DNA from: Sphingobacteriaceae bacterium
GTDB lineage: Bacteria; Bacteroidota; Bacteroidia; Sphingobacteriales; Sphingobacteriaceae
DNA: 39,878 nucleotides
Assembly: GCA_024645045.1 (NCBI GenBank)
Contig: JAHEGO010000012.1
Location: 1-39,878 of the forward strand
Reading direction: 5' to 3'
In this document: one piece after another, positions 23,023-32,317 of the stretch
How positions within the stretch are numbered: the first letter of the stretch is position 1
How the letters are laid out: every line of letters starts with the position of its first letter
The notes under the pieces: model-generated
Databases searched by the model: none
What the model saw: only the letters and a program-made list of their open reading frames with translations
Told to the model about the DNA's origin: nothing
Translations under genes and position numbers: made by a program

Positions 23023-25331
23023 TGAATAAAAATACTTTTCGAAATACAATAATACTCATTTCTATTGTTTTGTTAGCAAGCAGTTGCAGTACTACGCGTA
23101 ATTTTTCTGAAGGACAAAGCTTATTAAAGAAATATGAAATAACTGGTCTGGATGCTGCTTTAAAGGAAAAAATAAATCCTTATATCAGACAAAAACCAAA
23201 CCGTAAACTTTTTGGAATTAGTAAAATTCGCTTAAATCTATACCAATTAGCTAATGTAAAGCACCCTGGTCGAATTAGTAATTTAATCCAAAATAATTTA
23301 GGAGAAGCTCCCGTATTATACGATAGCAGTATATCACGCATTTCAGCAATGCAAATTCAACAAGTTTTGAATAGTTATGGGTATTTCTTAGCAAAAGTAA
23401 ATTTCAAAGACAGCACAAGAAACCGAAAAACATCGGTTATATATCAAATTGAATTAGGAAAAGCCTATCATATCAGAAATATTCAATATAGTATTAAAGA
23501 CAGTACCATTCAATCTATTTATTTCTATAAATTAAATGAAAGTCATTTAAAGATTGGAAGCCAATACGACCAAGCTAATTTAGCTAATGAAAGGGATCGA
23601 ATAACTAAAGATTTAAGAAATTTTGGTTATTATTTTTTCAATAGAGAATACATCCACTTTGATATTGATACTGCATTAAAATCGAATCAATTAGATTTAA
23701 ATATAATCATTGAGAACCCTGAAAATACTAATAAACACCAGTCTTATAAGCTGAAAAATATTGAAGCTAAAATTTTAAGCGACCATATAAATGATAGCAC
23801 GATTCAAGATTCTGTTCTTCTCTCAAAAGTTAATTTTATTAATACCAAACATAAAATTCATCCAAAAACCTTGCGTCGGATGCTTTTTTTAGAAAAGGAA
23901 AAGAAATTCAATGAAGATGATTTAATCTTAACCTACAATCGATTAGGTGACCTTGGTATATTCAAATACATAAACATCGATTTTGAAAAAGATAGCATTG
24001 ATAGTACTTTATTAAATGCAAAAATTCAATTGAGTTTAGCCAAAAGGCAAAGTACAAACACCGAATTAGAAGGATATGTTGCTTCTGAAAATGTGGGCAC
24101 ATCTGCCAATTTTATTTATAGTAATCGAAACATTTTTAAAGGTGCAGAAGTATTTGAATTTAAAATAAGAGCAGGTATTGAAACACAAGCGTTTGTTGAT
24201 GCTGGGAGTGCTAGCATCCCGGTTTTTAATAGTAAGGAAACGAACACTTCGGCTAGTTTGACCTTCCCTGGATTTATCTTTTTTAGGGACAAACCAACAT
24301 ATGTACTATTCTCTAATCCAAAGTCAAGAATTGGCTTAAATTATATCAGTGAAAATAGGCCAGAATATAGTAGAAGTACTTTAAACAGTACGTTCAGTTA
24401 TGAATGGAAACAGAACAATTTTATTAGTCATTCCCTTTCTCCTATGACAATCAATTTTGTGAACTCAAATTTATCTTTAGAAGCCAATAATTTATTAGAT
24501 AGTTTAAATAATGTTTATTTAAGAGAAAGTTTTGAACCCCATATTACATTGGGTTTGAGGTATTCTGTTGTTATTAGCAACCAACAACTTAACCAAATCA
24601 AAAATTATTATTACCTCAAATTTAATTTGGAAATAATGGGAACTGGATTGTATGCAACCAGTAAATTATTTAACGAGAAAAAAAATAGTTTAGGACAATT
24701 CGAATTTTTCAATCTTCCCTATTATAATTATACAAGACCTGAAATTGATTTGAGGTATTTTAAAAATTTTGGCAGTAGAAATCAATTGGTTTACCGTTTC
24801 AATACAGGTATTGGATTTGCATATTGGAATTCAAAAGTATTGCCTTTTGAAAAACAATTCTTTACCGGTGGCGCTAATAGTATTAGGGCTTTCAGAGCTC
24901 GTTCTGTTGGGCCGGGTGGCTATAATAATATTGACCTTTCTTCTTTAAACTTAGACCAAACGGGAAATTTAAAAGTAGAGGGTAACGTAGAATATAGGTT
25001 CGATATATTAGAACGCTTTATTGGTGCAAAACTCAAAGGTGCGAGTTTCGTTGACTTTGGAAATGTTTGGGATATCAAAAAGAAATCAACAGAAATTGAA
25101 GGTTTTAATCCCAGTGCATTTTATAAAGAACTAGCAATTGGAACAGGTTTTGGTCTAAGATTAGATTATCGATTCCTTCTATTTAGGTTTGACCTTGGAT
25201 TAAAATTAAGAGATCCTCGATTTGAAAATTCGAATAGATGGGTTATTCAAAAAATCAATAATTCAGATTGGAAAAATACGAATGACTATAGTTTCTTCAA
25301 CTTTAATTTTGGAATAGGTTACCCATTCTAA
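23007..25331 (+). CDS. tamL: TamL-type BamA/TamA-family outer membrane lipoprotein
   Basis: Up to 774 residues. No ATG precedes the signal sequence: candidates are GTG at 23007, TTG at 23013 and TTG at 23022. All give a lipoprotein signal IILISIVLLASSC. POTRA-type domains fill the N-terminal half (EGQSLLKKYEITGLD, YQIELGKAYHIRNIQY, LILTYNRLGDLGIFKYINID). The C-terminal half is a 16-strand-type barrel with QFFTGGANSIRAFRARSVGP, the family's conserved loop region, and it ends in Phe (FNFGIGYPF) as the beta-signal requires. Lipidated TamA homologues of Bacteroidota (TamL) work with TamB in envelope biogenesis. TamB is often encoded next door, but not here. Confidence 0.9.
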   Translation: MLLKSLNKNTFRNTIILISIVLLASSCSTTRNFSEGQSLLKKYEITGLDAALKEKINPYIRQKPNRKLFGISKIRLNLYQLANVKHPGRISNLIQNNLGEAPVLYDSSISRISAMQIQQVLNSYGYFLAKVNFKDSTRNRKTSVIYQIELGKAYHIRNIQYSIKDSTIQSIYFYKLNESHLKIGSQYDQANLANERDRITKDLRNFGYYFFNREYIHFDIDTALKSNQLDLNIIIENPENTNKHQSYKLKNIEAKILSDHINDSTIQDSVLLSKVNFINTKHKIHPKTLRRMLFLEKEKKFNEDDLILTYNRLGDLGIFKYINIDFEKDSIDSTLLNAKIQLSLAKRQSTNTELEGYVASENVGTSANFIYSNRNIFKGAEVFEFKIRAGIETQAFVDAGSASIPVFNSKETNTSASLTFPGFIFFRDKPTYVLFSNPKSRIGLNYISENRPEYSRSTLNSTFSYEWKQNNFISHSLSPMTINFVNSNLSLEANNLLDSLNNVYLRESFEPHITLGLRYSVVISNQQLNQIKNYYYLKFNLEIMGTGLYATSKLFNEKKNSLGQFEFFNLPYYNYTRPEIDLRYFKNFGSRNQLVYRFNTGIGFAYWNSKVLPFEKQFFTGGANSIRAFRARSVGPGGYNNIDLSSLNLDQTGNLKVEGNVEYRFDILERFIGAKLKGASFVDFGNVWDIKKKSTEIEGFNPSAFYKELAIGTGFGLRLDYRFLLFRFDLGLKLRDPRFENSNRWVIQKINNSDWKNTNDYSFFNFNFGIGYPF

Positions 25332-25337
25332 AATAGG

Positions 25338-25877
25338 CTAAAACAAAGAGTGGTAAGCTGATGTCATTAAATTGACAAATGAAGAAAAATCAATTCCTTG
25401 AGTCATAAAAAACAAAACAAATAAGACGATAAATATTAACATAATTATTCGTTTGATAAGTAATGCAAGGATAACAATAATTAGCGGAATGATAATTAGC
25501 AACCAAAGCGGTATTGGAATTACAAAACCTGCTAATATATAATACAAATGATAGATAGACGTATTTGTGGCTTCGTGTTTAATAAATAAAATATCACTTT
25601 TCATTTCTGCTGGTAATACAGCTTTCCCATTTTTAAAATCTACTTTTTCTATAAATCCGTTAATAACAAATTCATATTTACCCTCTATACTTTTATCTAA
25701 ATTTTCATCAGACTGAATGGCTTCAATGCTTAGTTTTGATTGACCATTTTCAGTTGACTTGGTTAATTGAAAATCATGGATTGGAAAAAGCTCTGAAAGG
25801 TTAAAATACACTGTATGTTGCGCTTGCAACTGAAATGTTATCAAAAAAGTAAATAGAATTGTTAAAAATTTGCGCAT
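25338..25877 (-). CDS. Membrane protein of unknown function
   Basis: A protein of 179 residues that I do not recognise. It has a signal peptide (MRKFLTILFTFLITFQLQA-Q), an extracytoplasmic region of about 90 residues with beta-strand character (KYEFVINGFIEKVDFKNGK), and a hydrophobic stretch around 110-160 that fits two or three membrane helices (FVIPIPLWLLIIIPLIIVIL and a following segment after KR). It converges with tamL with six bases between stops, and is divergent from the FG-GAP pair, whose ATG lies only 25 bases from its own start. No catalytic motif is visible. Confidence 0.75.
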   Translation of the reverse strand: MRKFLTILFTFLITFQLQAQHTVYFNLSELFPIHDFQLTKSTENGQSKLSIEAIQSDENLDKSIEGKYEFVINGFIEKVDFKNGKAVLPAEMKSDILFIKHEATNTSIYHLYYILAGFVIPIPLWLLIIIPLIIVILALLIKRIIMLIFIVLFVLFFMTQGIDFSSFVNLMTSAYHSLF

Positions 25878-25902
25878 ATTTAGGGGTATTATAAATACAA
25901 AA

Positions 25903-28188
25903 ATGAAAAAAATATTGGGATTTCTTAGTATTCTCTTAAATCTAGCCTTTTCTGGCTATTCCCAATATATTCTTGACTTTAAACCCTATAACACACAAAA
26001 AGCAGCAATTGAAGTAACAGAAAATGGCAAAAAATTAGCCAACCCTTTTGCTGGAGGTTTAGATGCTGCACAATTTGCCAGTTGCGACATAGATTTAGAT
26101 GGGAAAAAAGACATTGTTGTTCATGATAAAGAGGGTGCAATACTTTCTTGTTTTATAAATGAAGGTGGCTATAATGAAATTAAATACCGCTATGATATTC
26201 GCTATGTAAATAAATTTCCTCCAATTGGTGAGTGGTTGTTGATGGCAGATTTCAATGGCGACGGTAAAGAGGATTTATTTTGCGATAAAAATGGTGGTAT
26301 TGCTTGTTACCAAAACATTTCAACAGATTCAACTGGTTTAAAATTTAAACTAATCATAGAAAATATATTATTTAGTACGAGCCAATTTACCATTGCTATT
26401 GGCGTACCTTCTAATGATATACCAAGCATTGCAGATGTAGATGGAGATGGTGATTTAGATATATTGAGATTTGGAACAGCAACCATTACCCCAGGTGAAC
26501 CCATTGAATGGTTTAAAAATTTAACGGTTGAGAAAACAGGTGTAGCAGGAATAGATACTTTTGTAATTTGGAAAAGATGTTGGGGCAGGTTTATCGAAGA
26601 TAATAATGGTTGCACTATTTTATTGAATTATGCAGGCACTCCTTGTAGCACAGGCAGTAAAGAAGCAAATACTTTAAGCTTGAGTGAGTATCAAAATAAT
26701 ATTTCAAATATCAATAAATCTAATAAACACTCAGGGTCAACTTGTTTGGTGTATGATTTTACAGGTGATGGTAAAAGTGATGTATTGATTGGAGATGCGG
26801 GTTGTAACCAAATGTATTTGGCGATAAATGGCACTGATAATTCAAATGCCATCATGAACCAAGTTACCAATAACTTTCCTACTTCACTTCCTATTAATTT
26901 TGCTACGTTCCCTGCTGCTTTTTTATTAGATGTAAATAACGATGGCTTAAAAGATTTAATTGCGTGCCCAAATACGCCTAATGCAAGTCTTAATTTTGGG
27001 AATGTATATTTATACCTTAACAGAGGAACCAGTACTATTCCTTATTTTGTTTTTGATAATGCAAGCTTTTTAGTTGATGAACAAATAGATGTCGGAGAGG
27101 GCGCATGTCCTAGCTTTGTCGACTACAATCAAGATGGATTAATGGACATCATAATTGGTAGTACCGGATATTTTCAAAGTAATGGGACATACTTAAGCTC
27201 CCTTACATTATATAAAAATATTGGTACAAGTAACAACCCTAAATTTGAATTACAAACAAGAGATTATGGCAATTTCTCAAGCTTAGGAATACAAAAAATG
27301 TCGCCAGTATTTTTTGATGCAGACGGAGATGCTGATATAGATATGATTTGTGGCAGTGGAGATGGTAATTTTTATTATTTTCAAAATACCGCTGGTGCAG
27401 GTCAAACATTTAATTTAACATTTATTCCAAACAGCTTTCCTAATTTAGATATTGGAAATAATGCAAGCCCAAGTGTGTATGATCTTGACAAAGATGGCAT
27501 TCAAGATTTAATTACTGGTGAAAATTTTTATAATATCAATTTCCTTAAAGGGCAATCGAATACACAACCTTCTTATGTCTTAGCCACCGATTCTCTCTAT
27601 AAAATTAATTTAAGTAAGCTTTTTAATTACCCAAGTAGCCGAGCAGCTGTATGTATAAAAAAACTATTTAAAAATGATAAAGAACGGCTTTGTTTCAGTG
27701 ATGGAAATAGCTATTTATATGTCTTAGATAGCTTATATAACGACCCAAATAATGCTAATGTAAAGGTGAGTGGTTTAGTAAATTTAATGCAAGGTGAATT
27801 TAGCTATGCCAATGGTGGATTTAAAATTGATTTAGCAGATATTGACAATGATGATAAAGCAGAATTAATTATTGGAACTCCAAGAGGTGGAATTGCGCTA
27901 TATTGGAATGCAAGCCCTCCCCCTCCTGTTGGTATTGATTATAAACGTGTACAGCAATTAAATGCTTTTCCAAATCCAAGTCATACAGAATTTTATCTAA
28001 ATTTACCATTGAACGAATATGCTTTGAACATTCGCATCACCAATTTATTTGGAGAAGCAATAGAAGCACCCGTTAAGATTGAAAGAAATTCCATTTATAT
28101 TAACAGCCTAAATTTAGCTCAAGGCTTTTATTTAGTGGATATACAGACCAATCAAAAAAATTATTCAGCAAAAATCATCAAACAATAA
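25903..28188 (+). CDS. FG-GAP/VCBS-repeat T9SS-exported protein, copy 1
   Basis: A protein of 761 residues from the ATG at 25903; a frame start at 25870 would put eleven residues before the signal peptide (MKKILGFLSILLNLAFSGYS-Q). About nine FG-GAP-like repeats follow, each with an acidic calcium-binding type loop: DIDLDGKKDIVV, DFNGDGKEDLF, DVDGDGDLDIL, DFTGDGKSDVLIG, DVNNDGLKDLIA, DYNQDGLMDIIIG, DADGDADIDMICG, DLDKDGIQDLITG and DIDNDDKAELIIG. A Cys-containing insert (around RCWGRFIEDNNGC and TPCSTG) lies between repeats 3 and 4. The C-terminus is a T9SS type A sorting domain (LNAFPNPSHTEFYLNLP, LAQGFYLVDIQ). A surface or secreted propeller is predicted; its ligand is unknown. Confidence 0.9.
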   Translation: MKKILGFLSILLNLAFSGYSQYILDFKPYNTQKAAIEVTENGKKLANPFAGGLDAAQFASCDIDLDGKKDIVVHDKEGAILSCFINEGGYNEIKYRYDIRYVNKFPPIGEWLLMADFNGDGKEDLFCDKNGGIACYQNISTDSTGLKFKLIIENILFSTSQFTIAIGVPSNDIPSIADVDGDGDLDILRFGTATITPGEPIEWFKNLTVEKTGVAGIDTFVIWKRCWGRFIEDNNGCTILLNYAGTPCSTGSKEANTLSLSEYQNNISNINKSNKHSGSTCLVYDFTGDGKSDVLIGDAGCNQMYLAINGTDNSNAIMNQVTNNFPTSLPINFATFPAAFLLDVNNDGLKDLIACPNTPNASLNFGNVYLYLNRGTSTIPYFVFDNASFLVDEQIDVGEGACPSFVDYNQDGLMDIIIGSTGYFQSNGTYLSSLTLYKNIGTSNNPKFELQTRDYGNFSSLGIQKMSPVFFDADGDADIDMICGSGDGNFYYFQNTAGAGQTFNLTFIPNSFPNLDIGNNASPSVYDLDKDGIQDLITGENFYNINFLKGQSNTQPSYVLATDSLYKINLSKLFNYPSSRAAVCIKKLFKNDKERLCFSDGNSYLYVLDSLYNDPNNANVKVSGLVNLMQGEFSYANGGFKIDLADIDNDDKAELIIGTPRGGIALYWNASPPPPVGIDYKRVQQLNAFPNPSHTEFYLNLPLNEYALNIRITNLFGEAIEAPVKIERNSIYINSLNLAQGFYLVDIQTNQKNYSAKIIKQ

Positions 28189-30471
28189 ATGAAAAAATAT
28201 TTAATTTTTACACTTTTTTTATTCAGCAAAACAGTTGATGCCCAAAATTTTACAGGCAATTTTATACCGTATCCAAATACCATTCCTGTAACTCAAACCA
28301 ATAAATCTATAAACTTAGCATTTGCTGGAGGCATTGATGTGCCGCAGTTTTCTGCATGCGACTTAGATTTTGATGGTAAAAAAGACTTAGTAATTTTTGA
28401 CAGAGAAGGTGGAAAATTTAGCTGTTTTTTAAATAAAGGTAATACTGGTCAAATTGCATATGAATATGCTCCTCAATACGCAATAAAATTTCCTAAAAAA
28501 CTATCAGAATGGGTGCTAATGGTTGATTATAATGGCGATGGCAAAGAAGATATTTTTACAGCAATTCCGGGTGGCGTTAAAATTTATAAGAATACTTCAA
28601 GTATTCAAAATGGCATTTCTTTCGAATTAGTAAACGGCGATGTACAAGCAGATTTTGGAACATTTCTAACTAGGCTTTACAGCGGCCCTGCAGACATACC
28701 AGCAATTTTAGACGTAGATGATGATGGAGATGTAGATATCTTAAGTATGGAGCTAGGAATTGATACAGCAGGCGATGGGATTTATATGTATAAAAACATG
28801 TCAATGGAAACCTATGGTGTAAAAGATTCCGTTAATAATTTTATTGTTCATAAAAGATGTTGGGGAAGATTTAGAGAATCATATCAAAATTGCAATGTGT
28901 CCTTACAATATCAAAGTGGTCCTTGTGCCACTGGTAATAGATATATTCCAGAATTCACTAAATCAGAATTTGAAACTTTAGTTAGCAATAAATTAAACGG
29001 CGGAAAACATTCTGGGTCAACATTATTGGTTTTTGACTCAAATGGTGACGGTAAAAAAGACATTCTAATTGGTGATATTGGTTGTAATAATATGTATTTA
29101 TTGGTGAATAGCGAAAGTAATTCAAACCCAATATTTACGCAATTTTTCAGGTATTACCCGGCAACAGATCCTATACTTGTGGAGAGTTTTCCTGCCGCAT
29201 TTTTCATAGACGTAAACAATGATAATAAAAGAGATTTAATTGCTGTTCCAAATACGACTGGAAATGCTGATAATTTTGAAAACATAAAATTATACTTAAA
29301 TCAAGGAACCGATGCAGCTCCAGATTTTGTGTTAACTACTAACGCATTTTTAGAAGAGGAAATGATTGAAGTTGGTGAAGGCTCCCACCCTGTTTTTGTT
29401 GACTTTGACCAAAATGGACTCATGGATTTTGTAGTCAGTACCACAGGGTATTTTCAATCAAATGGCACTTATAAATCTGGATTAACTGCTTATAAAAATG
29501 TTGGAACTATTAATAGCCCGGCATTTGAGCTCGTAAGCAGAGACATGTGGTCTTTAGCTAATTTTAACATTTCTAATATGGTTCCTACTTTTGGAGATGT
29601 AGATCATGACAATGATTTAGACATGATTACTGGTGCAAATGATGGCACCTTTTACTATTTTGAAAATACAGCAGGTGCGAATAATCCTTTTCAATTTAAT
29701 TTTAAGTCTAACTATTTAACTGGTTTAGATGTAGGCAATTTATCTACCCCATTTTTAAACAATACCTTAAGCGCAAATTCAAGACTGGCAATGATTTCGG
29801 GCGAAAGATTTGACAATATCAATTATTGGCAAGACACTTCTTCTACAGCCGAACCTAAATTTAAATTAATCACAGATTCCCTTTTTAAAATTAATATGAG
29901 AGCCGTTTCAGGATTTCCTAGTGGTAGGACAACGGCAGTGATTCAAAAATTATTTAGCGCAGACCGTGAGCGATTAGTAGTTTCAAATGCCAATGGAAAA
30001 GTTTATATTTTTAATCATATTGACCAACTTTTATTGTCATTAGGCCCTGTATTGATAGACTCTATCAATTTAATTCAAGGACAATATACTTTGAGCAATG
30101 GTGGATTTGGAATAAGCATGGCAGATATTGATGGCGATAACAAGCCAGAACTGTTAGCAGGTAACCCTCAAGGCGGTTTGGTGTTGTTTAAAAATCAAAC
30201 TATTCCTGATGGTATCCAACAAGCTGATCAATTTAAAAAACATATAATTTGTTATCCTAATCCAAGTAAAAATTTCATTAAACTATATAGTACCGAGCAT
30301 ATTAAAATCAATGCCTTCACAATATTGAATCAATTGGGGCAAATTATTTTACAAGAGCAAATAAATGCAAATGCAGTTGAGATAAATTTAACCACAATAC
30401 CTAATGGAATTTACACTTTGAGCATTTCAACAGAAGCAGGAATTCAATTTGAAAAAATAATCAAACAATAA
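28189..30471 (+). CDS. FG-GAP/VCBS-repeat T9SS-exported protein, copy 2
   Basis: A protein of 760 residues, a full-length paralogue of the gene directly before it, with start ATG touching the previous stop (TAAATG). Signal peptide MKKYLIFTLFLFSKTVDA-Q, then the same order of FG-GAP-like repeats (DLDFDGKKDLVI, DYNGDGKEDIF, DVDDDGDVDIL, DSNGDGKKDILIG, DVNNDNKRDLIA, DFDQNGLMDFVV, DVDHDNDLDMITG, DIDGDNKPELLAG). The repeat corresponding to number eight of copy 1 has lost its acidic loop (around LSANSRLAMISG). The Cys insert is conserved (RCWGRFRESYQNC, GPCATG). A T9SS sorting domain ends the protein (IICYPNPSKNFIKLY, IPNGIYTLSIS). Its stop is one base from the converging peroxidase gene. Confidence 0.9.
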   Translation: MKKYLIFTLFLFSKTVDAQNFTGNFIPYPNTIPVTQTNKSINLAFAGGIDVPQFSACDLDFDGKKDLVIFDREGGKFSCFLNKGNTGQIAYEYAPQYAIKFPKKLSEWVLMVDYNGDGKEDIFTAIPGGVKIYKNTSSIQNGISFELVNGDVQADFGTFLTRLYSGPADIPAILDVDDDGDVDILSMELGIDTAGDGIYMYKNMSMETYGVKDSVNNFIVHKRCWGRFRESYQNCNVSLQYQSGPCATGNRYIPEFTKSEFETLVSNKLNGGKHSGSTLLVFDSNGDGKKDILIGDIGCNNMYLLVNSESNSNPIFTQFFRYYPATDPILVESFPAAFFIDVNNDNKRDLIAVPNTTGNADNFENIKLYLNQGTDAAPDFVLTTNAFLEEEMIEVGEGSHPVFVDFDQNGLMDFVVSTTGYFQSNGTYKSGLTAYKNVGTINSPAFELVSRDMWSLANFNISNMVPTFGDVDHDNDLDMITGANDGTFYYFENTAGANNPFQFNFKSNYLTGLDVGNLSTPFLNNTLSANSRLAMISGERFDNINYWQDTSSTAEPKFKLITDSLFKINMRAVSGFPSGRTTAVIQKLFSADRERLVVSNANGKVYIFNHIDQLLLSLGPVLIDSINLIQGQYTLSNGGFGISMADIDGDNKPELLAGNPQGGLVLFKNQTIPDGIQQADQFKKHIICYPNPSKNFIKLYSTEHIKINAFTILNQLGQIILQEQINANAVEINLTTIPNGIYTLSISTEAGIQFEKIIKQ

Positions 30472-30472
30472 A

Positions 30473-31558
30473 TTATTTTTTGAAAGGATTTTGGTATGCT
30501 GGATTATGTGTAAAGGAAGTGTCTGTTAATGTATTTAAGAATGCAATTAATTGTTGCTTCTCAACTGTAGTTAACCCCAAGCCACCATATTGCTCTAACC
30601 TTTCAGGAGATTTAGTGAAATTGATATCTAAATTCCTGTTTTGCTTTATACCTGAACTGTAAAAATCCATCACTTGCATTAAATTCTCAAAACGGCCATC
30701 GTGCATGTATGGACCTGTAAGTGCTATATTCCTTAAAGTTGGCACTTTGAACTTTCCATCATCTGTGGTCTTCTTTGTAACAAACGAAAGTCCTTTTCCG
30801 ATCATTTCTTGATCAGTTAGTAATCCATTATTTCTAAAAATAGTATCTAGATTATGAGCGAGTAAAGTACCATTCGCTCCATGACAATGAAAGCACTGGC
30901 CTCTTTCTGTAAAGAAAATTCTAAATCCTGCATATTCATCTGCGGTAAAGGCTCGCTCTTGAATTTCATAAAACTTATCGTAGGTCGATTGATTAGAAAC
31001 AATGATTCGCTCAAATTGTGAAATTGCTTTAGCAATCATTTCTGGAGTAACAGTAGCTGTACCAAATGCCTTTTTAAATAATGGCGCGTATATTTTTGAA
31101 TGGGTTAGTTTTGCAGCCACATTTTCACTTGTCTCGTGCATTTCTAATGGATTATTAACAGGCCCCAATGCTTGCTCCTCTAAGCTTCCTGCACGTCCGT
31201 TCCAAAAGAATTTTCTTTGCCATGCTAAATTTATTATTGCCATCGCATTGACATCACCTGTAGCGCCTGCAACACCAACACTGTATTTTTTATTTTCAGC
31301 AAATGAACTCGATATGTTATGGCAACTTGCACAACTAATGGTACTGTCACTAGATAAAATTGGATCATAAAACAACATCCTTCCCAAGCTAACACCTGAT
31401 TTAGTCAAAGGATTATTAGTTGGTGAAATTAGTTGAGGGAAATAAGCAGGTGCTTGAAAATCATAAGAATCATCTGGGGCTGCAGTATGCTCTTCACAAG
31501 CCTGCATAATGAATATTGATATCAATAACAATATTACTATTGTTGTATACTTTTTCAT
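30473..31558 (-). CDS. Diheme cytochrome c peroxidase/MauG family lipoprotein, MbnH-like
   Basis: A protein of 361 residues with a lipoprotein signal (lipobox MQAC, Cys 21). Two c-type heme sites are present: CASCH at 76-80 and CFHCH at 222-226. Other family marks are LGRMLFYDPILS, FFWNGRAGSLEEQALGPVNN, and KVPTLRNIALTGPYMHDGRF (270-290). The CcpA/MauG family includes true peroxidases and enzymes such as MauG and MbnH that oxidise a partner protein. The gene directly upstream, three bases away, encodes an MbnP-family protein, which points to the MbnH role of oxidising a Trp in MbnP. That assignment rests on gene pairing; a classical peroxidase remains possible. Confidence 0.9.
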   Translation of the reverse strand: MKKYTTIVILLLISIFIMQACEEHTAAPDDSYDFQAPAYFPQLISPTNNPLTKSGVSLGRMLFYDPILSSDSTISCASCHNISSSFAENKKYSVGVAGATGDVNAMAIINLAWQRKFFWNGRAGSLEEQALGPVNNPLEMHETSENVAAKLTHSKIYAPLFKKAFGTATVTPEMIAKAISQFERIIVSNQSTYDKFYEIQERAFTADEYAGFRIFFTERGQCFHCHGANGTLLAHNLDTIFRNNGLLTDQEMIGKGLSFVTKKTTDDGKFKVPTLRNIALTGPYMHDGRFENLMQVMDFYSSGIKQNRNLDINFTKSPERLEQYGGLGLTTVEKQQLIAFLNTLTDTSFTHNPAYQNPFKK

Positions 31559-31561
31559 TTT

Positions 31562-32293
31562 TTATTTAAGTGTAAATACACCCACTCCGTTTTGTTTAAA
31601 CAATAACTGTTTTTGCTGATCTTCCATCATATATCCATAACCATCATTTAAATTAATCTGATTGATACCATTAAACCATTGGTCAATATTAGCTTGAAAT
31701 GTTATACTTTGGTCGTTTCCGTTCACATTCAAATCTAAAGGATATTCGTTATAAATCTGATTAGGTGTTTTACCCAAATGAATTGCATAACCTACCGTGT
31801 CATTAGATGAATTTTGGAAAACACCTTCCATCATCATAAAATGATACCCTCCACCTAATGTATAAGGCCATTCCATTGAATTGTTTTCAGAATTATTTGG
31901 CAAGCCAAATGGAAATATATTTCTTGCAGAATCTACACCAAATTGAAAAGATATTTTGGTGTATTTTCCTTCAGGAATATTGCTTAAAGTATAGTTTTGA
32001 TAATTAACATTTGCTTCCATTGGGTTTATCAATTTCACCATGTTTACATCATATTTAACCCCATTAGATTGATATAATGTTAATTTAGAAATGTAATATT
32101 TTAAAGTTTTAATATTGAACTTATTCCCTGTTGCAGTTGTATATATTAATTGATTGTTTTCAGAAATTACCAATGTCGAGTTTTGAAAAGTATGTTGAAA
32201 ATTAACTTGTAATGTTCCATTTGTATTTTGATTTCCCCAAGTACAACCTGCTAAACTGAAAAACAAAAAAACGAGGAATAATTGAACTTTCAT
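31562..32293 (-). CDS. MbnP family copper-binding-type lipoprotein
   Basis: A protein of 243 residues with a lipobox (SLAGC, Cys 17). The MbnP family pattern is seen in TLQVNFQHTFQNSTL, then FNIKTLKYYISKLTLYQSNG, PEGKYTKISFQFGVDSARN, and MEWPYTLGGGYHFMMMEGVF (140-159), where W142 lies in the family's conserved W...GYxF.xxEG block. Later come YAIHLG (H172) and SITFQANIDQWFNG. In the characterised system MbnH converts a Trp of MbnP to kynurenine, and MbnP binds copper; whether W142 is that residue needs alignment. It is the first gene of a two-gene unit with the diheme enzyme. No methanobactin synthesis genes are in the window. Confidence 0.88.
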   Translation of the reverse strand: MKVQLFLVFLFFSLAGCTWGNQNTNGTLQVNFQHTFQNSTLVISENNQLIYTTATGNKFNIKTLKYYISKLTLYQSNGVKYDVNMVKLINPMEANVNYQNYTLSNIPEGKYTKISFQFGVDSARNIFPFGLPNNSENNSMEWPYTLGGGYHFMMMEGVFQNSSNDTVGYAIHLGKTPNQIYNEYPLDLNVNGNDQSITFQANIDQWFNGINQINLNDGYGYMMEDQQKQLLFKQNGVGVFTLK

Positions 32294-32309
32294 GTCTTGG
32301 TATTTTAAT

Positions 32310-32317
32310 CAAATTTA
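32310..32317 (-). promoter_or_regulatory. -7 box for the mbnP-like/mbnH-like unit
   Basis: On the minus strand TAAATTTG matches TAnnTTTG exactly and lies 16 bases before the ATG of the MbnP-family gene. The expected -33 position reads TGTT rather than TTTG, so the upstream half is weak. Confidence 0.45.

Noticed and set aside
25870-25903. Upstream start for FG-GAP copy 1
   Set aside because: It overlaps the divergent gene start and puts eleven residues ahead of a good signal peptide.
30473-32293. Methanobactin biosynthesis locus
   Set aside because: No MbnA precursor, MbnB/MbnC or TonB transporter is next to the pair; only the MbnP/MbnH-like genes are present.
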